64,000 nt of DNA, taken from contig NC_066313.1 in assembly GCF_022539315.1 (NCBI RefSeq), positions 38,663,059-38,727,058 of the forward strand, read 5' to 3'. The notes under the pieces are model-generated. The model made no database searches, was not told where the DNA came from, and saw only the letters and a program-made list of their open reading frames with translations. How positions within the stretch are numbered: position 1 is the first letter of the stretch; each line of letters begins with the position of its first letter. Source of the stretch: Serinus canaria (taxonomy: Eukaryota; Chordata; Aves; Passeriformes; Fringillidae). Both the position numbers and the translations under genes were made by a program. Below, piece by piece: positions 14,093 to 28,165 of this stretch.

Positions 14093-14299
14093 AGTAATTC
14101 AGTTCTTCATCCAAAGGGTTGTCAAGCCCTGGAACAGGCTGCTAAAGGAAGTGGTGGAGTCACAATTCCTGGAGGTATTTGAAAAGTGTGTAGATGTGGC
14201 CATTAAGGGCATGGTTTATTGCTGAACTAGTGCTGGTTTACTGCTTGGACTTAATGATGTTAGCAGTCTTTTCCAGCCTTAATAATTCTATGTTTCTAT
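14093..14299 (+). mobile_element. CR1 LINE 3' end, plus strand
   Basis: A 5'-truncated CR1 retrotransposon tail of about 200 bp. It follows the usual CR1 3' text: a GGAACAGGCTG segment, AGTGGTGGAGTCAC, CTGGAGGTATTTGAA, a diverged 'TTGGACTTAATGATGTTAG' segment and GTCTTTTCCAGCCTTAA. It ends in the CR1 octamer-like ATTCTATGTTTCTAT. Many substitutions mark it as an old copy. It has no coding capacity. Confidence 0.88.
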
Positions 14300-17200
14300 C
14301 ACAGGAAATTTGCTTCTAGCTTCTTATTTGCAAAGCACTGGGGGCTAGTAAGTTCTTGTGGTACTGCAGTGGGACTGGAAGTGGTATTAATACAAGGGCT
14401 GGAGTCTCGCTGGAAGGGGGAGAGCTATTCTACTGGCCTGGTCATGTTTCAAAAATAAATCATTTTACAAAGCCCTGGCAATAAAATACAAGTCATTAAT
14501 GAAAGCTGACTGCCAGATCAGAGTCCACTTGGAATAAATAATTCTGGAAAAAACCTGAAATTTCAGAGTGAAGTGTATGAATTTAATTCTGAAATTTACA
14601 ACAAATGTGAAACTTCCAGGTAAAAAGGTCTTTTGCCAATACTTCAAGGATTTGTGTGCAGGAACATCTCAATTTTTTTTTAAGCATTCAGTTTTTCAGT
14701 ACTCCATTTTAGTTTCTGTGTTTGATTTGCAAAGATGGTATTATCTTCTAAATAGCCTTAAGAAATTCTGAACAACAAAATCACACAGGAGACAAACTTT
14801 CAAGGGGATCCTAAGATGTTATAGTGGATATATCTAAGCTAAAGACTATTCAGAGCATGTTTGCAATGTGTGAACATCTCAAATTAACAAGACCATGAGT
14901 TATGGGAGTGTTTTTGGTGATAGAGAATTTTTTGTGGATGAACACTGCAAGCTTTGCTATATTGATTTATTCACATTGATCAGCACCTTTAGAAATAATT
15001 TTCAATTACTTATCACAGGAGATAAATCCATGATACAATATCAAGCCTAATAATTCTCCACAACCTTGTAAGCAATTTGTCTTTCAACAGAATCTCATTG
15101 CTCAATCTCTCCAGTCAATAACTGCATATGAGCTTGCCCAAGAACTTCAGCTTGAGCCCCTTTAGACACTGTGGTAAAAGAAAGATGAGTTAGCCAAAGA
15201 ACACTGTATTGAGAGAGATATAGTTTTATTAACATGTTTTCAAATGGAAGATAAAGTAAATATTTTTGATTAAATAGTACCTACATTCTATTCTTAAAGA
15301 ACAGAATTTTAGAAAAAAGTCTGAAAGCCTTTACAAAGCACCACTGACTGAAAAAAATACTACACTGATTTCTCTTGACAAGGTTTTAATCAGAGAGCCA
15401 GTTTCATATGCATATAGACTTGATTTCTGTTTATTTATGCTGTTATATATTATCAAGAGGTAATGCATTAAACATACAAACACACACAAATTTGTGATGC
15501 ATTTCTATTATTCATATAGGCTTTCATTAGATTGTAGTCCAAATATTTTACAGGGCAAACAAGGGGGAACATGAGGTGGCAAGCATACCTGAAATAGATT
15601 CTGGATATTGCCATGCAGATTCAGATGAGAGAATTATCTCTTTTGTTTAATAAATGAGTTTTTCAAGTTATTGTCATGCTTGCTGAGTATGCAACAAACA
15701 GAGGGAGTTTTTTTGGAGAGAGATTATCCACTCTTTCAAAATGGTGAAGGAAAATATTTTCAATGGTAAGATTTTTCTGCCAATTCTTTATGTCAAACAG
15801 CCACCAAGAGATTGTCACCTCCTGCTTTTCCTGGACCATTGTTCATAAAAAATGCTGCCTCTTACTTCCTTGGGAGTGCTGCATCATTTTGATGTGCCTA
15901 CTCCAGAAGCTCTCCCACTAGCACTGTTTTTGTTGCTAATCCTTAACTTGTCTCCTGTGAAATATATTAAATGTGGATAATTTGATCATTCATAAACATA
16001 ACACTTAATCTTTTTTTTTTCTTCCATAAACACAATATCTGAATCTTCCCAATTATTTCTTTTCTCCAAGAGGGGTTTCCTAGGCAGTTAACTATTAGTT
16101 GTCCTTGCTAAGCAAGAGTTACATTAATTACCAACTGCTTAAATAACAAGCTTTGTTTGATGTTTCCAATTCAAAATGCCTCTACTGCTTTCTTTCCATA
16201 AACAGGATTATGGTTTTTCATTGTGGTATTCTAAATGATGTAAATATAGGGTTTTATTCAGTCATTTAATCATCTTAATTACAAGGTTTACCACAGCAAG
16301 ATTAAAAATGAATGGAAGTTTTCATCCAGATTTACATGTTTCCCTCAGAATTAATACTTTCAGCTGAGCTTTTTAAGGCTTTTATTCAAGGCTTTCAGTA
16401 TGAGCTTAATGGAGAACGACGGTTCCCATTGTTAGACTGAGCAGAGCTCTGATGCACACAGGGGAAGGCAGATGTGTGCTCCATCCTGCCTCAGAGGGAT
16501 GCTGCCGTCTGGAGGGAGCTCTGCTGCATAATCTATCTGCAGCATGTGACATCTGTACAGATGTTTAACTGCAACATTTTGTTTTTTAATCTTTTTCTAA
16601 AGGGTAAAGCTAATCTTACAAAGTTTGGAAACTGTGCTGTAAGCTGCATCATTTGTACCTCCCCTTTACTCTTATAAAACTATATTTTTCATGAGAAAAG
16701 TTTCATCAAAGCTGATTAATGCCAGTGCCATGGGATCACAGTCCCTCCCATCCTTGTCTGGATGTCTGCATACTGTGCTGTTAAACAGGCAAGCTGCTAA
16801 AAACTCCTGCTACCATGTGCTAGAAACTTTTGTCCTGTTTTCTTGGTCGTCATATTAATTGGAGAAACTCACACAAACTAAAGTTTCTTTAAGACATTCT
16901 AAGCTCAGACATAGTCAGACATCCAACCCTGGAAGTAAACACAAACCTATCACTTCTTCCTGTTCAGGGTCTGCTAAAGGAACATGAAAGCTGCATTTGC
17001 AATAAATCTGCAGTTTTGGGCTGCAGCTTCACTACTGCTTGGAAGCAAAGTCCAACTGAAGTGCAACATGGCCTTAGAACTCCCCTGGTTTGGACACTGC
17101 ACAGATTATACACAAAAATAATAAGACAGGCTGTAAATCACCTCATTCAACTAGAGAATGGTTAGTAAACTTCTCCAGGCAATTTAGTTATGATAAGATG

Positions 17201-19370
17201 GTTATATTTGGGCTGGACTGTTCTTAGTGTGCTCATTACATTGTTTATGGGCAATTGGCTCAGATATCTACATACCTGACACAGAAAATTCTGTTCTGAA
17301 GGGGTCCATGCACCCTCTGGATCTCAATTTACTAAGCTGATTTTGGGAATACAATTCTCAGATGCCTGTCTATATGTAGCTGAAGGTCACAAGGTTTTTT
17401 TAAGATTGTGTTGTTATTTCAAAATTAAGTCCCAGGATCCAGACACCCAACAGTAACATTTCAGTCTACAACATCAAAAAACTTCTGTCCTATATGTAAA
17501 TCCAGCCATTACCAGTTTCTTCAAAATCACAGGAAGCCTTCAATATCTTGGATTTCTGATGCTCCAGCCCTCTCTAGGCATGAGTGGATGCACTTCATCA
17601 CGTTAACCTGTCAGTAGAGGTGAGATTTCTTCCTGACCATGGTTTATACTGTATTAAACAACATTATGTATTAAGCAGTAAAGTAACAACCAGATTCTTT
17701 TCTATCATATGGTTAATTTTTTTTTTCCAAATCTGAATTTTCAAATCAGCTTTAGCATAGAAAGCTAAATAATTTGCTTCCAGGAGAGGCCAGTATGCTG
17801 GTGAAAGTGATATCTCTCCTTTTGCCTTGAGACCAAGGCAGAATTGCTTTTCTGGTACCTGTCAAAGCACTGGAAACTCACAGTTTACCAAAACAGCTGG
17901 GTGGGTCATGCCTCTACCATGACTCTCCCTTAAGCTAAACAGAACTCATTAATCACTCAGTACCTTCCCTTGGTTTGTAGAGGTCAATATGTATGAAGCT
18001 GGCGTTGGCAAGTTGAACATTTCACATTCACTGTAAGCAGTTGTCATCTCTTCCTAACTGCTAGACTTGCTGAGAAGGTAGAACTGTCCAATACTCCAGT
18101 ATAATTCCTCTTCTACTAACAGAAGTGAGGTTGAGAGGAGCACTGATGTTTGAGGGTTGGGGGGGGTTTTATTGTTGGTATTGTTTTATATTCCTATTAA
18201 AATCCTAGCATCCTAGACTTCACTAGCAGTTGAACTGCACTAAGGGGATCTATATGGACCCTATAGAATACTCAGTTCTATTTTGTTTTTCTCATAATTA
18301 CATGCCATAGTTTGTTCTGCACTCATTTTAATTCCTAGTAGGAGGCTGATGCTGGGAATCAGACACAGGCCACTTAAGTAACAATAGTAGAAAATAATTG
18401 CTTACTGCACAGGATGGAAAGGTTTGTTTAATAAACACTTACTATGTCACATATAAAATACAAGATGACAAATTTCTCATCTCTAATTTGCATGTCTATA
18501 ACTTATAAATTATCTTCACAGAAAGTTTTAAAACCTCTGTTTGAGAGTTCCATGTACGTATCTAACAAGTTAGATATCATGAGTTGAAGGGTTACTGCAT
18601 TTGCCTATTAGATTTTCTTAAAGCCCTGTGGTGATTTGTCTTCTATGGATAACTTGAATAAACCTTAAATTTTGCAGTTATGGGAGAATAAAAAGCATTA
18701 CAGGGCAGGTTCAGAGTATCTTAACCTTTATATTCCTATCCAAATTTAATTTCATAGGGTCATCTTATCTCTTCACACATCACATATTTGCTTGGAAGAA
18801 TCATAAAGGTGTTTCACTCTTACATCATCTATTTTTTCACTTTTACTGGACTGCTTTTGAAACTTTCATGTCTAGTAGTGATAATTCACATGGGTGTTAT
18901 CTTTAAATAGAATGTCCATGGCTCCTCACATTGCTTAACATAGAAATTTGTGTTCTTTATTTGTGTAACTGATTGATGACCATGCCTGTAGTTTTCATTA
19001 TGGAATGAAAAAAAATGCAATTAACTTTTTTTCTTCTATGGTCTTTTCATTACTCAATACATGACCGATAATTTTGCTGCTGACTTCCCTGAAGGACATT
19101 TTAAGGTTTCCTTCCTCAGTCTTGTTGAAGGCATTCATCTGAGGATATGAAATTCAAGAGTTTGGGAATTACAAAGTTTTCTGTAGGGCAGCATTTTAAC
19201 AAGCTGAATTTGCCAGAGTGGAGTTACTCCCAGTCTGCTGGTGATGTGTTGTTATTAGATTTTAATTGCTTTTTAATGATTACACATGCCCCAAATTCTA
19301 GACAATGTCTGTATGGTAGGTGTATGGAAAAATAATTCTAGATTTTCTCTCATTTTTTGTTGGATTGGGT

Positions 19371-19445
19371 TTCTTGTGTTGTTGTTGGAGTTTTGGTGGG
19401 TTTTTCTGGGTTTTGGATTTTTTTTTGTTGGTTGATTTGTTGGGA
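19371..19445. repeat. T/G-rich low-complexity tract
   Basis: This tract is built almost entirely of T and G on the plus strand (TTGTTG, GGGTTT and GTTTTGG words). A run of eight Ts lies near 19419. The complementary strand is A/C-rich and gives a spurious Asn/Pro/Thr-rich open frame. It is a low-complexity tract with strong strand asymmetry and no recognised function. Confidence 0.75.
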
Positions 19446-22400
19446 TTTTTGTAATTTGAAATGTAAAAAAATAACAAAAATGCATTACTGGTCCAACTGT
19501 AGTAAATTCTTCCAAGGCACTTGTAAATATTAAAAAAACCTACAAAAACAAAAAACAGGAAAAAAACCTACAAAATTTTCCAGATATTACCGTTGTTGAA
19601 AAATCTTCCTCACCCTCTCAAAAATGTTAGTAATTCTTTCAAATAATACACTAACTTACACTAGAAACTGCAAGTTATATGTCCCTAGACCCACAGGATC
19701 ACTCACTAGAGCTGTTTTTCCCCTCAGGGACTATGAAAGCTCAGTGAGAAGAAGATGGTTGACCTTGCCCAATTAAGGCAGCACACAACAATGGATGATG
19801 GGGGCAGCCCTGACAGGGCTCTGCTTAAGGGATGTGTTTCACAGTCACAGTATTGTCTACATATATTACCCCAGCTGACAGCTCAGGAGAAACAAAGTGA
19901 AAGGAGATACCAAGAAAAGAGGGAGGAAGCACGAGAGATTAATTAATTTTAAAAATATGTGGAGTGAGTTGGCCCTCAGGCTCATGCACAAGTGCCTCTC
20001 AGGCACCAGCTGCACATGACTATTTGTCTACAACCTGACAAATAGGACAATGATGAAAAGTTTCTGTAGTGGGCATGCTCCTCTTCCCTCAAGACAAGTT
20101 ACTAGCCTGTTACTGATATGTCCCAACCAATTAGACATAACTAACAGAAACCTTCTCATTTAGGGGTTAAACCAGACAGCATTGTCCTGCCAGGTTTAAC
20201 AGAAATGAATGCTCATGGCATCTCTTCCACTTTTCCTCAGCCTGTGTTGAAAAGTACCAACTAAAGCATTGCACAAATGCTTTCCATGGCAAGGGTTACA
20301 CAATTTGTAAAACAGCAGCAGCCCAAGGTTCACAGATTTAAGACCGATGTCACATACAGCAGTCACCATCTCAGAGGTGCAGGGCTCTCCCAGAACTGAC
20401 CCACTCCTAGTAACCTTCCCATTAGAATCCATTCACTGTTTAGATCCAATATTTTACTAAGGTGATGCCTGGAAAAATACCTTTTCACTCATATGTCAGC
20501 TAACTAAATGTCAGAAAGACCATTTTGTTTAAGTTAGAAAATTCCTAATTAATCCTAGTTGCCTCCCCATATCACAGAAAAGAATAGAGTGAGAATGCAC
20601 GCCTTAATCTGTGCACCTAAGGAGAAGAAGCCAGAAATACAATGCTGATCAGACAGCTGAAACAAGAGGAAAGAGAAGAAGGAGAAAGAAAGGAAAAATT
20701 ATCTATTTCTAAGGCTCTGGATTCCAGCTTTTTATCTCCATGACCATTGTGATGAAATCTTAAAGATGCAAAAAAAAGATGAAAATGGGAGTTTTCAGAA
20801 AATGCAATTCTTCTCACATGAGGCATAACTAGCTGAATTCAATGGTGATTCTGGTAGAGATGACTACTGTAAATGCTAGGAGACCAGTTTTGATTCAGAG
20901 GCAGAAGGCTTTGGACAGAACTGATCTGAGTTCTGCCAGATCCCATTAATAAGTTTCTTTATATAATAAAAAGTCATTGTAAGTATGAAAGTGAACTTGC
21001 AACCATTTGAGGTGATACAAAGCTTAATGAGACATAGATTTTATAAAGCCAGATTTAATCAGTTCAGGAAGATTGTTCCAAATAAATTAAATGACATGAA
21101 TGTTCGGGATATCTTGTTTGCATTTTTCTTTTTCAAAGGGGAAACTAGAAATTGTTTAGAAATACATATATATATACACATATATGGATGTATTATGGGT
21201 TTCTTTCCTATACTATAAAATTATAACTGTCATGAAGGTAGCTATAATTTAACATTAAATATGTTAAAGGCAATTGCTTGGATTTTTCAAGGAGAAAATG
21301 ACTGGATAGGTATAAACATAATATCATAAGAGTTCAGACAGCAATCTCATTATAGTCAGTCTGTAATCACTGTGCAGCAGCACACGTACATTCTATATCT
21401 TCTGACAACAAAATATGTTTTCCAGAGCAGTAATAGTGAAAAGGTGACTTTTTATGACAAAAATGTCATCTTTTTAACAATTTAATAATTAATATCACAC
21501 TTAATTCTGATAATTTGATTACCCATTCTATCTCCTGTGTTCTCATGCTCTGTTTCAATACTGTTAAAGTCATTGTGATGACTTCTTTAGCCAGTTGATA
21601 CAGTACCTGTTGTTTTGATGCTGCTGCCCCAGAGTGGAGAACCTGAAACAAGAAAATTTTACTTAATTTATTGGTTTATTGAAGCATTAATTTGCATGCT
21701 ATTTTTCCTCTTTCAATAAGTGGGAAAATGTCCTATAGGAGACTGCAAGGATAAAAATTCAGGAGTTGGAAGAGAGAATGAAAAGAAGGATGTAAGTAAT
21801 ACTGATAAAGTATTTGACCGCTTGGCTTTTCCTGAAGAACCACAAAGTCCTTTAGGAGTTTAGCAAGCTGGTTTCTATCTTGAAGATTCAATTTTCAGCT
21901 CTATCAAATGCAAGAAGAAAGAAGCAATCTCTGTTTTCCAGAGGATAACAGTCAATGATCTATAAAGAAAACATCAAAGACTAAAATTGCACTGATTTAC
22001 AATCCAGATCTTGTGGCTTTACAAGATCCATATCTTTTGTTGCCTAGAATCTGAAGGAAAACTTTCCAAATAATATTAAAATTGATTTAAAAAATGGCAG
22101 GTTTTAAATTAAAGCTTTACTTGTGCGCACACACAGGATTGAATTTTCACTGTTTTTGTAAGTTTAACTAATTAGTATATCTAGCAAGTACGTCCAAAGG
22201 GAGAAAGGTTGTCCTGTTAACACACCCTTGGACCTGCTCCACTGGGGTTCTTAGCCCTGTATCCTGTAATGTCTCCTGACTGCTGGTGCAAAGCAGGATG
22301 CTCTTGTTAGAAATTGTTTCCCTTGAAAATAAAACCAAACAGAATTTCAAGAGTGTGACATAATTTGTGAGAAAGGATAACTACCATTCAAAAGTGTAAG

Positions 22401-24930
22401 AAAGTGCTACAAGCTACAGAGCTTTATATTAAAAATATACAAAGCTATAAATATATGAAAAAGCTAAAAATCTTCAGGCATCATGTCACAATTCTTTCCT
22501 ACTCCTAAATGAAAATGGATTTTGAAAAACAGAATAAGACTTCTGAAAATTATGTACATAGTCAGCAGAAGAGAGTGACAGACTGACTGCTGTTTGCATC
22601 ATTTTATTAATGATATTTCCTTTAGAATAAATAAAAAGAATAGGAGAGTTGGACAAATGCTTTCTTCCATTTGATACCTATGTGTAATAGGACACATCAT
22701 ATGTATTTAAAATGTTTCACTTTGACTGCTATGGCTAAGGGTTTGGGGAGGAGATACATAATCCTGTGATACTGGTCTAGGCTAAAAAATAAAACAACAG
22801 AAGGCTACAGATTATGTCTCAATAACAATAATGTGACAAGTAGAAGATGGGTGGAAGCAGTTCACTGGGTTTCCAGCAGTGCAGAACAGTGAGCACAGGA
22901 ATGCAACAGTGTAATCTCTGTATGTAGAAAAACAGGTAGGAGTTGCATTCTCAACACTATTACACTTTAAATGATTTATTGTTGCTGACATTATTTGTGG
23001 TGATTTATTTGTACAACCTGGTTGAACAGCACTATCAGTGTTCTGGGGCAATTTGCTAATGTGACGTTTCTTTCTCTTTGTCTGCACTTTATTTTTTAAT
23101 TAAGGCGGGAAAAAATCATCTGTCACCATCATTCCTAGTACATAAAAATTTTATTTTTTGAACTATAAAATTGGTTTTATGCTATTCTCTGAGGCATATG
23201 TTCACCAGTTCCATTATGTTCAGAAAAATGTAATGGCCAATCCATTCTTGGTATATTTAAGACTAGAAAATATATCAAGAAGGAGCTGAGCATCAGACCT
23301 TTAACATCTGAAGGATTATGAGATTTATACTCTTATTTTGTTGTTTGGGTTTTTACTTATTTGAAAATCATATTCAGAGGGAGGATGAGAGAGTAGCTAC
23401 CTGTCTCTGATGATCATACACAAAGGTCCTAAGGATTCATTGACTATAAAGTTTTGTGTGTGTGTGTTTTGGCATTTCTTGTTGATGTAAAAAGAAGTGG
23501 TGGGAAGAGGAACAATTTCTTTTATTAGAAATTAAAAGAATTATCTGTTAGTGGAGATATCCATTTGAATATGGCTTCATTCAGAGCTGCTGGAAAGTCA
23601 CTTCCTTTTCTTACCTTAGGGTAAGAAATACTATAGGACCAAAGAAGCAGGCCCGAGAAAGATTCATCAATCATATTGTGTCATGCCCATGGTGGAATTC
23701 ACCAAGCACTGACCTGCAGATAGACCCAGCAAAAGCCTTTATATTTATATTAAAACACTTAATATCAAGAGAATATAAAGCAGAGAGGCAGTGGGCTATG
23801 TCTTAAGTTCAGTGTGTACAGTCATGCAAGGGTAACTCTACAGTCTCCAAGAACGCACGTTTTGACATTACAATTCCTATGACAACAGCTCCATGTACAG
23901 ACTGGTGAATTCTGCTAAAAAAGAGTGTTTTGAAGTGTAAACTAGAGCTCTACTTGCCTTTTATTTTCATTTCTATACCCAGAAGCCTGAATTTAAATCT
24001 TGTTAAAGGAATCTTTCGGCTACTATTAATCCTTCCTGGCATTAGGAATCAAGGTGACTGAGGTGTAAAGGGACAAATTTAAATTGCTTCTTTCTTGTAA
24101 GAACAAGAAACTGAACTGAAACATATATATAAGCTCCTTGAGAGACTGATACCATTATAATTGAAGTACTTGTGAGTATTTGTAGCCAAATTACAGAATT
24201 TGCTTTTCAGAGTTTCTTTTGCTGAATAGGCAGAAGATTAAGCATTTTGAATCGCTCAGCTGAAAAAGAGTTAAGACAGAGCAATATTCTATAAATTTGG
24301 ATGATCATCATCCAAACATTACTCCTGTTTTATTGTTTTGAAAAATGTCATACTTATGCCTTCAAAATGCATTATCTATTGGCATCATTGTAGCAGTCAT
24401 AAAATGAAATTTCCGTGCAGAGCAGTCGTTCCCTGGGGTGAAGAGAAGAGAGTGCTGAAGTAACTATCACCAGTGCCATTCAGTTGTAGAGAAAATCAAG
24501 TGTCATAGCACAATCAGGGAATAAGAGAAACCTTAAGTGTGAATGAAAAAAAAGGAAAAAACCCCTTTAAATTCTGTTGAATGTTTTGCCAGAGAAAATA
24601 ATTTTCACACATGTTCTACACAATGATGTTTTCCTAGCATTAAACAACACACTCATTATTTTCCAGTGTCACACTTTTCATATGAATGTAATAGTTAAGC
24701 ATTACCACAGAATCCTTGTTCATTCAAATTATTAAGAAACAATCAACTTGTGTTGTAAATTCAACACATTCCCCTTATTAGGAAGGTTCTAATAATAATA
24801 AGCTATCCAAATCAGAGTTTATCAGTGATGTTTTCTGCATATTTGCCTTTGACAAATCTTATATTTCCTGCAGACCAGTGATTTTAAATGCATAGGTTTC
24901 TTTTAATTGTTTAAAGGGTCAGCAGCAAAA

Positions 24931-24969
24931 GTTATTCTAAATATTTTCAGAGGTTATTCTAAATATTTT
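24931..24969. repeat. 22-bp tandem duplication
   Basis: The 17-mer GTTATTCTAAATATTTT occurs at 24931-24947 and again at 24953-24969, a period of 22 bp. This is a simple local duplication inside the intron. Confidence 0.9.
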
Positions 24970-25261
24970 AGTAAACATGTTCTTTTACAAAATATGAATT
25001 TGAATTCTGGACACATTACAGAAACTTTGCTGTCTTGGTCAATACAAAGTATGATAAAAATGAGTTAGTTTGACTAGATACACTTCCTTCCAATATTGTT
25101 AATTATAACTCACTTTTTAAATTAGATAATAATCAATTCTCATATCACCCATTGAACTATTTCATCTAAGATTGAAACAGATAAATTTTTAATGATGTGT
25201 ATCATCTTTATTACCCTTTCTAATGATAGACCAAATTTAGTTCTTATCTTTGGAATTTACT

Positions 25262-25772
25262 ATTCATAGAACCATTTCGATTGGAAAAGACCCTTAAGAT
25301 CATCGAATCCAGCAACCCTAAGTGCCATGGCTGTATGTCCTCTAAATACCTGCAGGGTTTGTGATTTCCCCATTTCCCTGGAAAGCTTGTTCCAGTGTTC
25401 TACAACATTTTTGGTGAAGATTTTCCAACATCCAATTCAAATTTCCCCTGGCACAACCTGAGGCCATTTCTTCTCATCATTTCAGTTTTTGCTTAAGGGA
25501 AGAGACTGACCCCCACCTGGCTACAATCTCCTTTCACGTAGTTTTAGAGACTGAGATCTCCCTGAACTCTCTTTCTCCAGCTAAACACACCCAGGTTCCT
25601 CACAGGATTTCTGCTCCAGACCCTTCCCCAGCTCCGTTGCCCTTCCCTGGACACGCTCCAGCCCCTCAATGTCTCTCTTGCAGTGAGGGGCCCAGAACTG
25701 AGCACAGGATTGGAGCTGTGGCCTCAGCAGTGCTGAGCACAGGGGGACGGTCACTGCCCTGCTCCTGCTGGC
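25262..25772 (-). mobile_element. CR1 LINE fragment, minus strand
   Basis: On the plus strand this begins with the reverse complement of a CR1 3' end: TTCATAGAACCATTTCGATT, then GGAAAAGACCCTTAAGATCA. It continues through the usual reversed CR1 3' region: AGCTTGTTCCAGTG, CACAACCTGAGGCC, a run of 'CCTTCCCTGGACACGCTCCA' and GGGGCCCAGAACTGAGCACA. It stops after CTCCTGCTGGC. About 510 bp remain, 5'-truncated and covering the end of ORF2 and the 3' UTR region. No open frame survives. It is clearly GC-richer than the AT-rich intron around it. Confidence 0.93.
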
Positions 25773-26311
25773 TGTGGATGTTTCAGTAGTTTCAATAGTG
25801 ATTCTCTAGTATTAATTATTTACATTATTTACTTTATTGTTCTTTATCACCTATTTTTTTCCTATTTTTCGCAGCAAATAACAATATACAGAGTCATTTG
25901 TATCACCTGGTGTGTTATAGACCATAGAACATCAATTAATATGGAGCATTCAGGAATTTTCTATATAAGTATTGATTTCCATTCCTACCTAAAAAATAGA
26001 AGAATATCAATAGCAATGTTGCTTAAAATCTCTTAATTGCTTCAAAAAATATTTTTTAAACTTTTTATGCAGTTTTTTCTGCCTTGTGTTGAGAATTTTT
26101 TGTTTCCAGTGTTTGTCTTCCTCAAAAAATTCTTTCAAATATTATCACAAATTTATTTGTTAATCCCATCAGCTTTTTTCCCCATAAATTTCTGTCATTT
26201 AAAGATCTTCTTTATTTAAGTAAAAGAACAATATATATTGATAAAATGACTTTAAAGTAGGTCTAAACATTTCTTTACATAAGAGGGTTACTGAGAATGT
26301 ATATAAAATCC

Positions 26312-26327
26312 TTTTTTTTTTTTTTTT
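26312..26327. repeat. Poly-T run (16 T)
   Basis: Sixteen consecutive T in AT-rich intron sequence. No retrocopy was recognised next to it. Confidence 0.85.
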
Positions 26328-28077
26328 GGAAGTGTATGTGACCTAGAGGAAAGAAAAGCTTATTTAACCATTGAGAATGACCGCTGCAAGAGGTTAAAAT
26401 TACAGCAGAACACAGAATGAAAATCAAAAATGATCAGTGCATTGGAGAAATGGCTCACAAGGAAAAACACTAAATTCAACAAAATTCAGATTGCTGTACT
26501 TATCAAAGATCAAATATACAAATGGAATAAAAAAGGAATAAGTGATTAAATGACATTTTTTCTTAGAAAATTGCAATTACAAAAAATGACAGAATACTAT
26601 TAGAATGGGTAATTCAGTAGTGGAATTCTAGGACATCCTAAGAGAGCTTCTACCCGTGGAGTACCTTGTTCCTCTTGTTCAGTAGTGTTGATGTCCAACT
26701 TTGGGTCCTACATTATAAGATGCAGAAAAGTCGTAGAGATAAAAACAATAAAATTAAATAAAGGATTAAAAATCAGGACTTCTGAAGAAAAGTTGAATAG
26801 ATTTGTCTGATTCAGCCTTGCAAACAAAAGTTTGGTATGCACAGGGATAATGGCATTCCACTGTAGCTGCAAAAGTTTAATATTGCTGTTCAGTAATGTG
26901 TTTTCAGTACTTGCAATATGGCATTTGGTATAGGCAATAAACAGTATTAAAAAATAATATAGACAAATATTAAAGAAAACTGTCCTATTATCCAATCAAA
27001 AAAAATTAGGTTATAGTGAAGATCTAAATTTAAGAATATAAATCACTGAACATTCTTTAAGAGTGGGCTGACAATATTTGGTCTTGCCTGAGGGCAGAAG
27101 AAGTGCCTGAATAATGTGTGGTTTTGATAACAGTATTGTGACACGTTCTGGAACAGGTTTCTTTTTCGTTATGAGAATCATAGCAATGACAATCAAATAC
27201 ACATGATAATCCAATATCTTTTCAAAGCTGTATTTTTTGTTGTATGCTATGTGGTCTCTTTTAAAGAGGGCATGTATGAGAAATACATTTCTTCAGCCTT
27301 TATATGTTTCAGTGTCTGGCTACATTTCATGCAGATTAAAGCACAAATGAGACTACATTTTTACTACATTGCCTGTCTACAATGGTAACAACACTATAAT
27401 ATTTGCATCCTCTAGAACAAGCTGAATTCTGACACTACATTTACCTTTTCTAGAATATTTTTAGTTATTAGCTGTGTGAGTGGTTATAAGAAAGAAAAGA
27501 TTTGGAGATTTATCACTGTAATTGAATCTGAAGAAAGACAAACATGTGATTAGTAGAATTGTGTTTCAGATAAGTGAGCAGCAGATACAAAGCCCCCAGA
27601 GAAGCAAAAAACCAATTTCATTGCTAACTGATAAATTGACAATATCTGTATGCTCTATGTGGGTGTGTTACAATGCAACAAACATATTATATTCATTAAA
27701 TATTTTCTTGGAGGATTATTGAGCACTGATAATAAACCATAGCAGAACAAAGGAATGCACCACAATTATTTATCTGGTTGTGGTGGGAGGATGGAGGAAG
27801 AACCCATTGTTATCATTCATTTTAGCTATAAAGAAGCCTCTTTTCCCTATTAATGTGAAGTGTTCCCCATTATTAGAGGACACTGCACATTGCACCCTTA
27901 TTCTCTGGATAGTGTACGGAATATTGTGAGGAAAAATTTCTAAGTTTAGTATAAAATTAAGCTTTATATTTTCAGAAGGGGAAATGTAAGCCTATATATT
28001 TCCTTACAGTTTATTTCATTCAAATAGAATAGTTCTAAATTCTAAGGGAAAGTCATCTTGAAAATTTCATGGTACAG

Positions 28078-28165
28078 ATATATATATTTTTAATATATTA
28101 TGCATATATATTTAATATACATATTTTAAATTTAAATATATATATATTTAATATATAAGATATAT
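28078..28165. repeat. AT-rich (TATA/ATTTAATA) low-complexity tract
   Basis: The sequence is made almost only of A and T, with repeated TATATATTTAATATA words and many short self-complementary segments. It is an imperfect AT microsatellite. Confidence 0.85.
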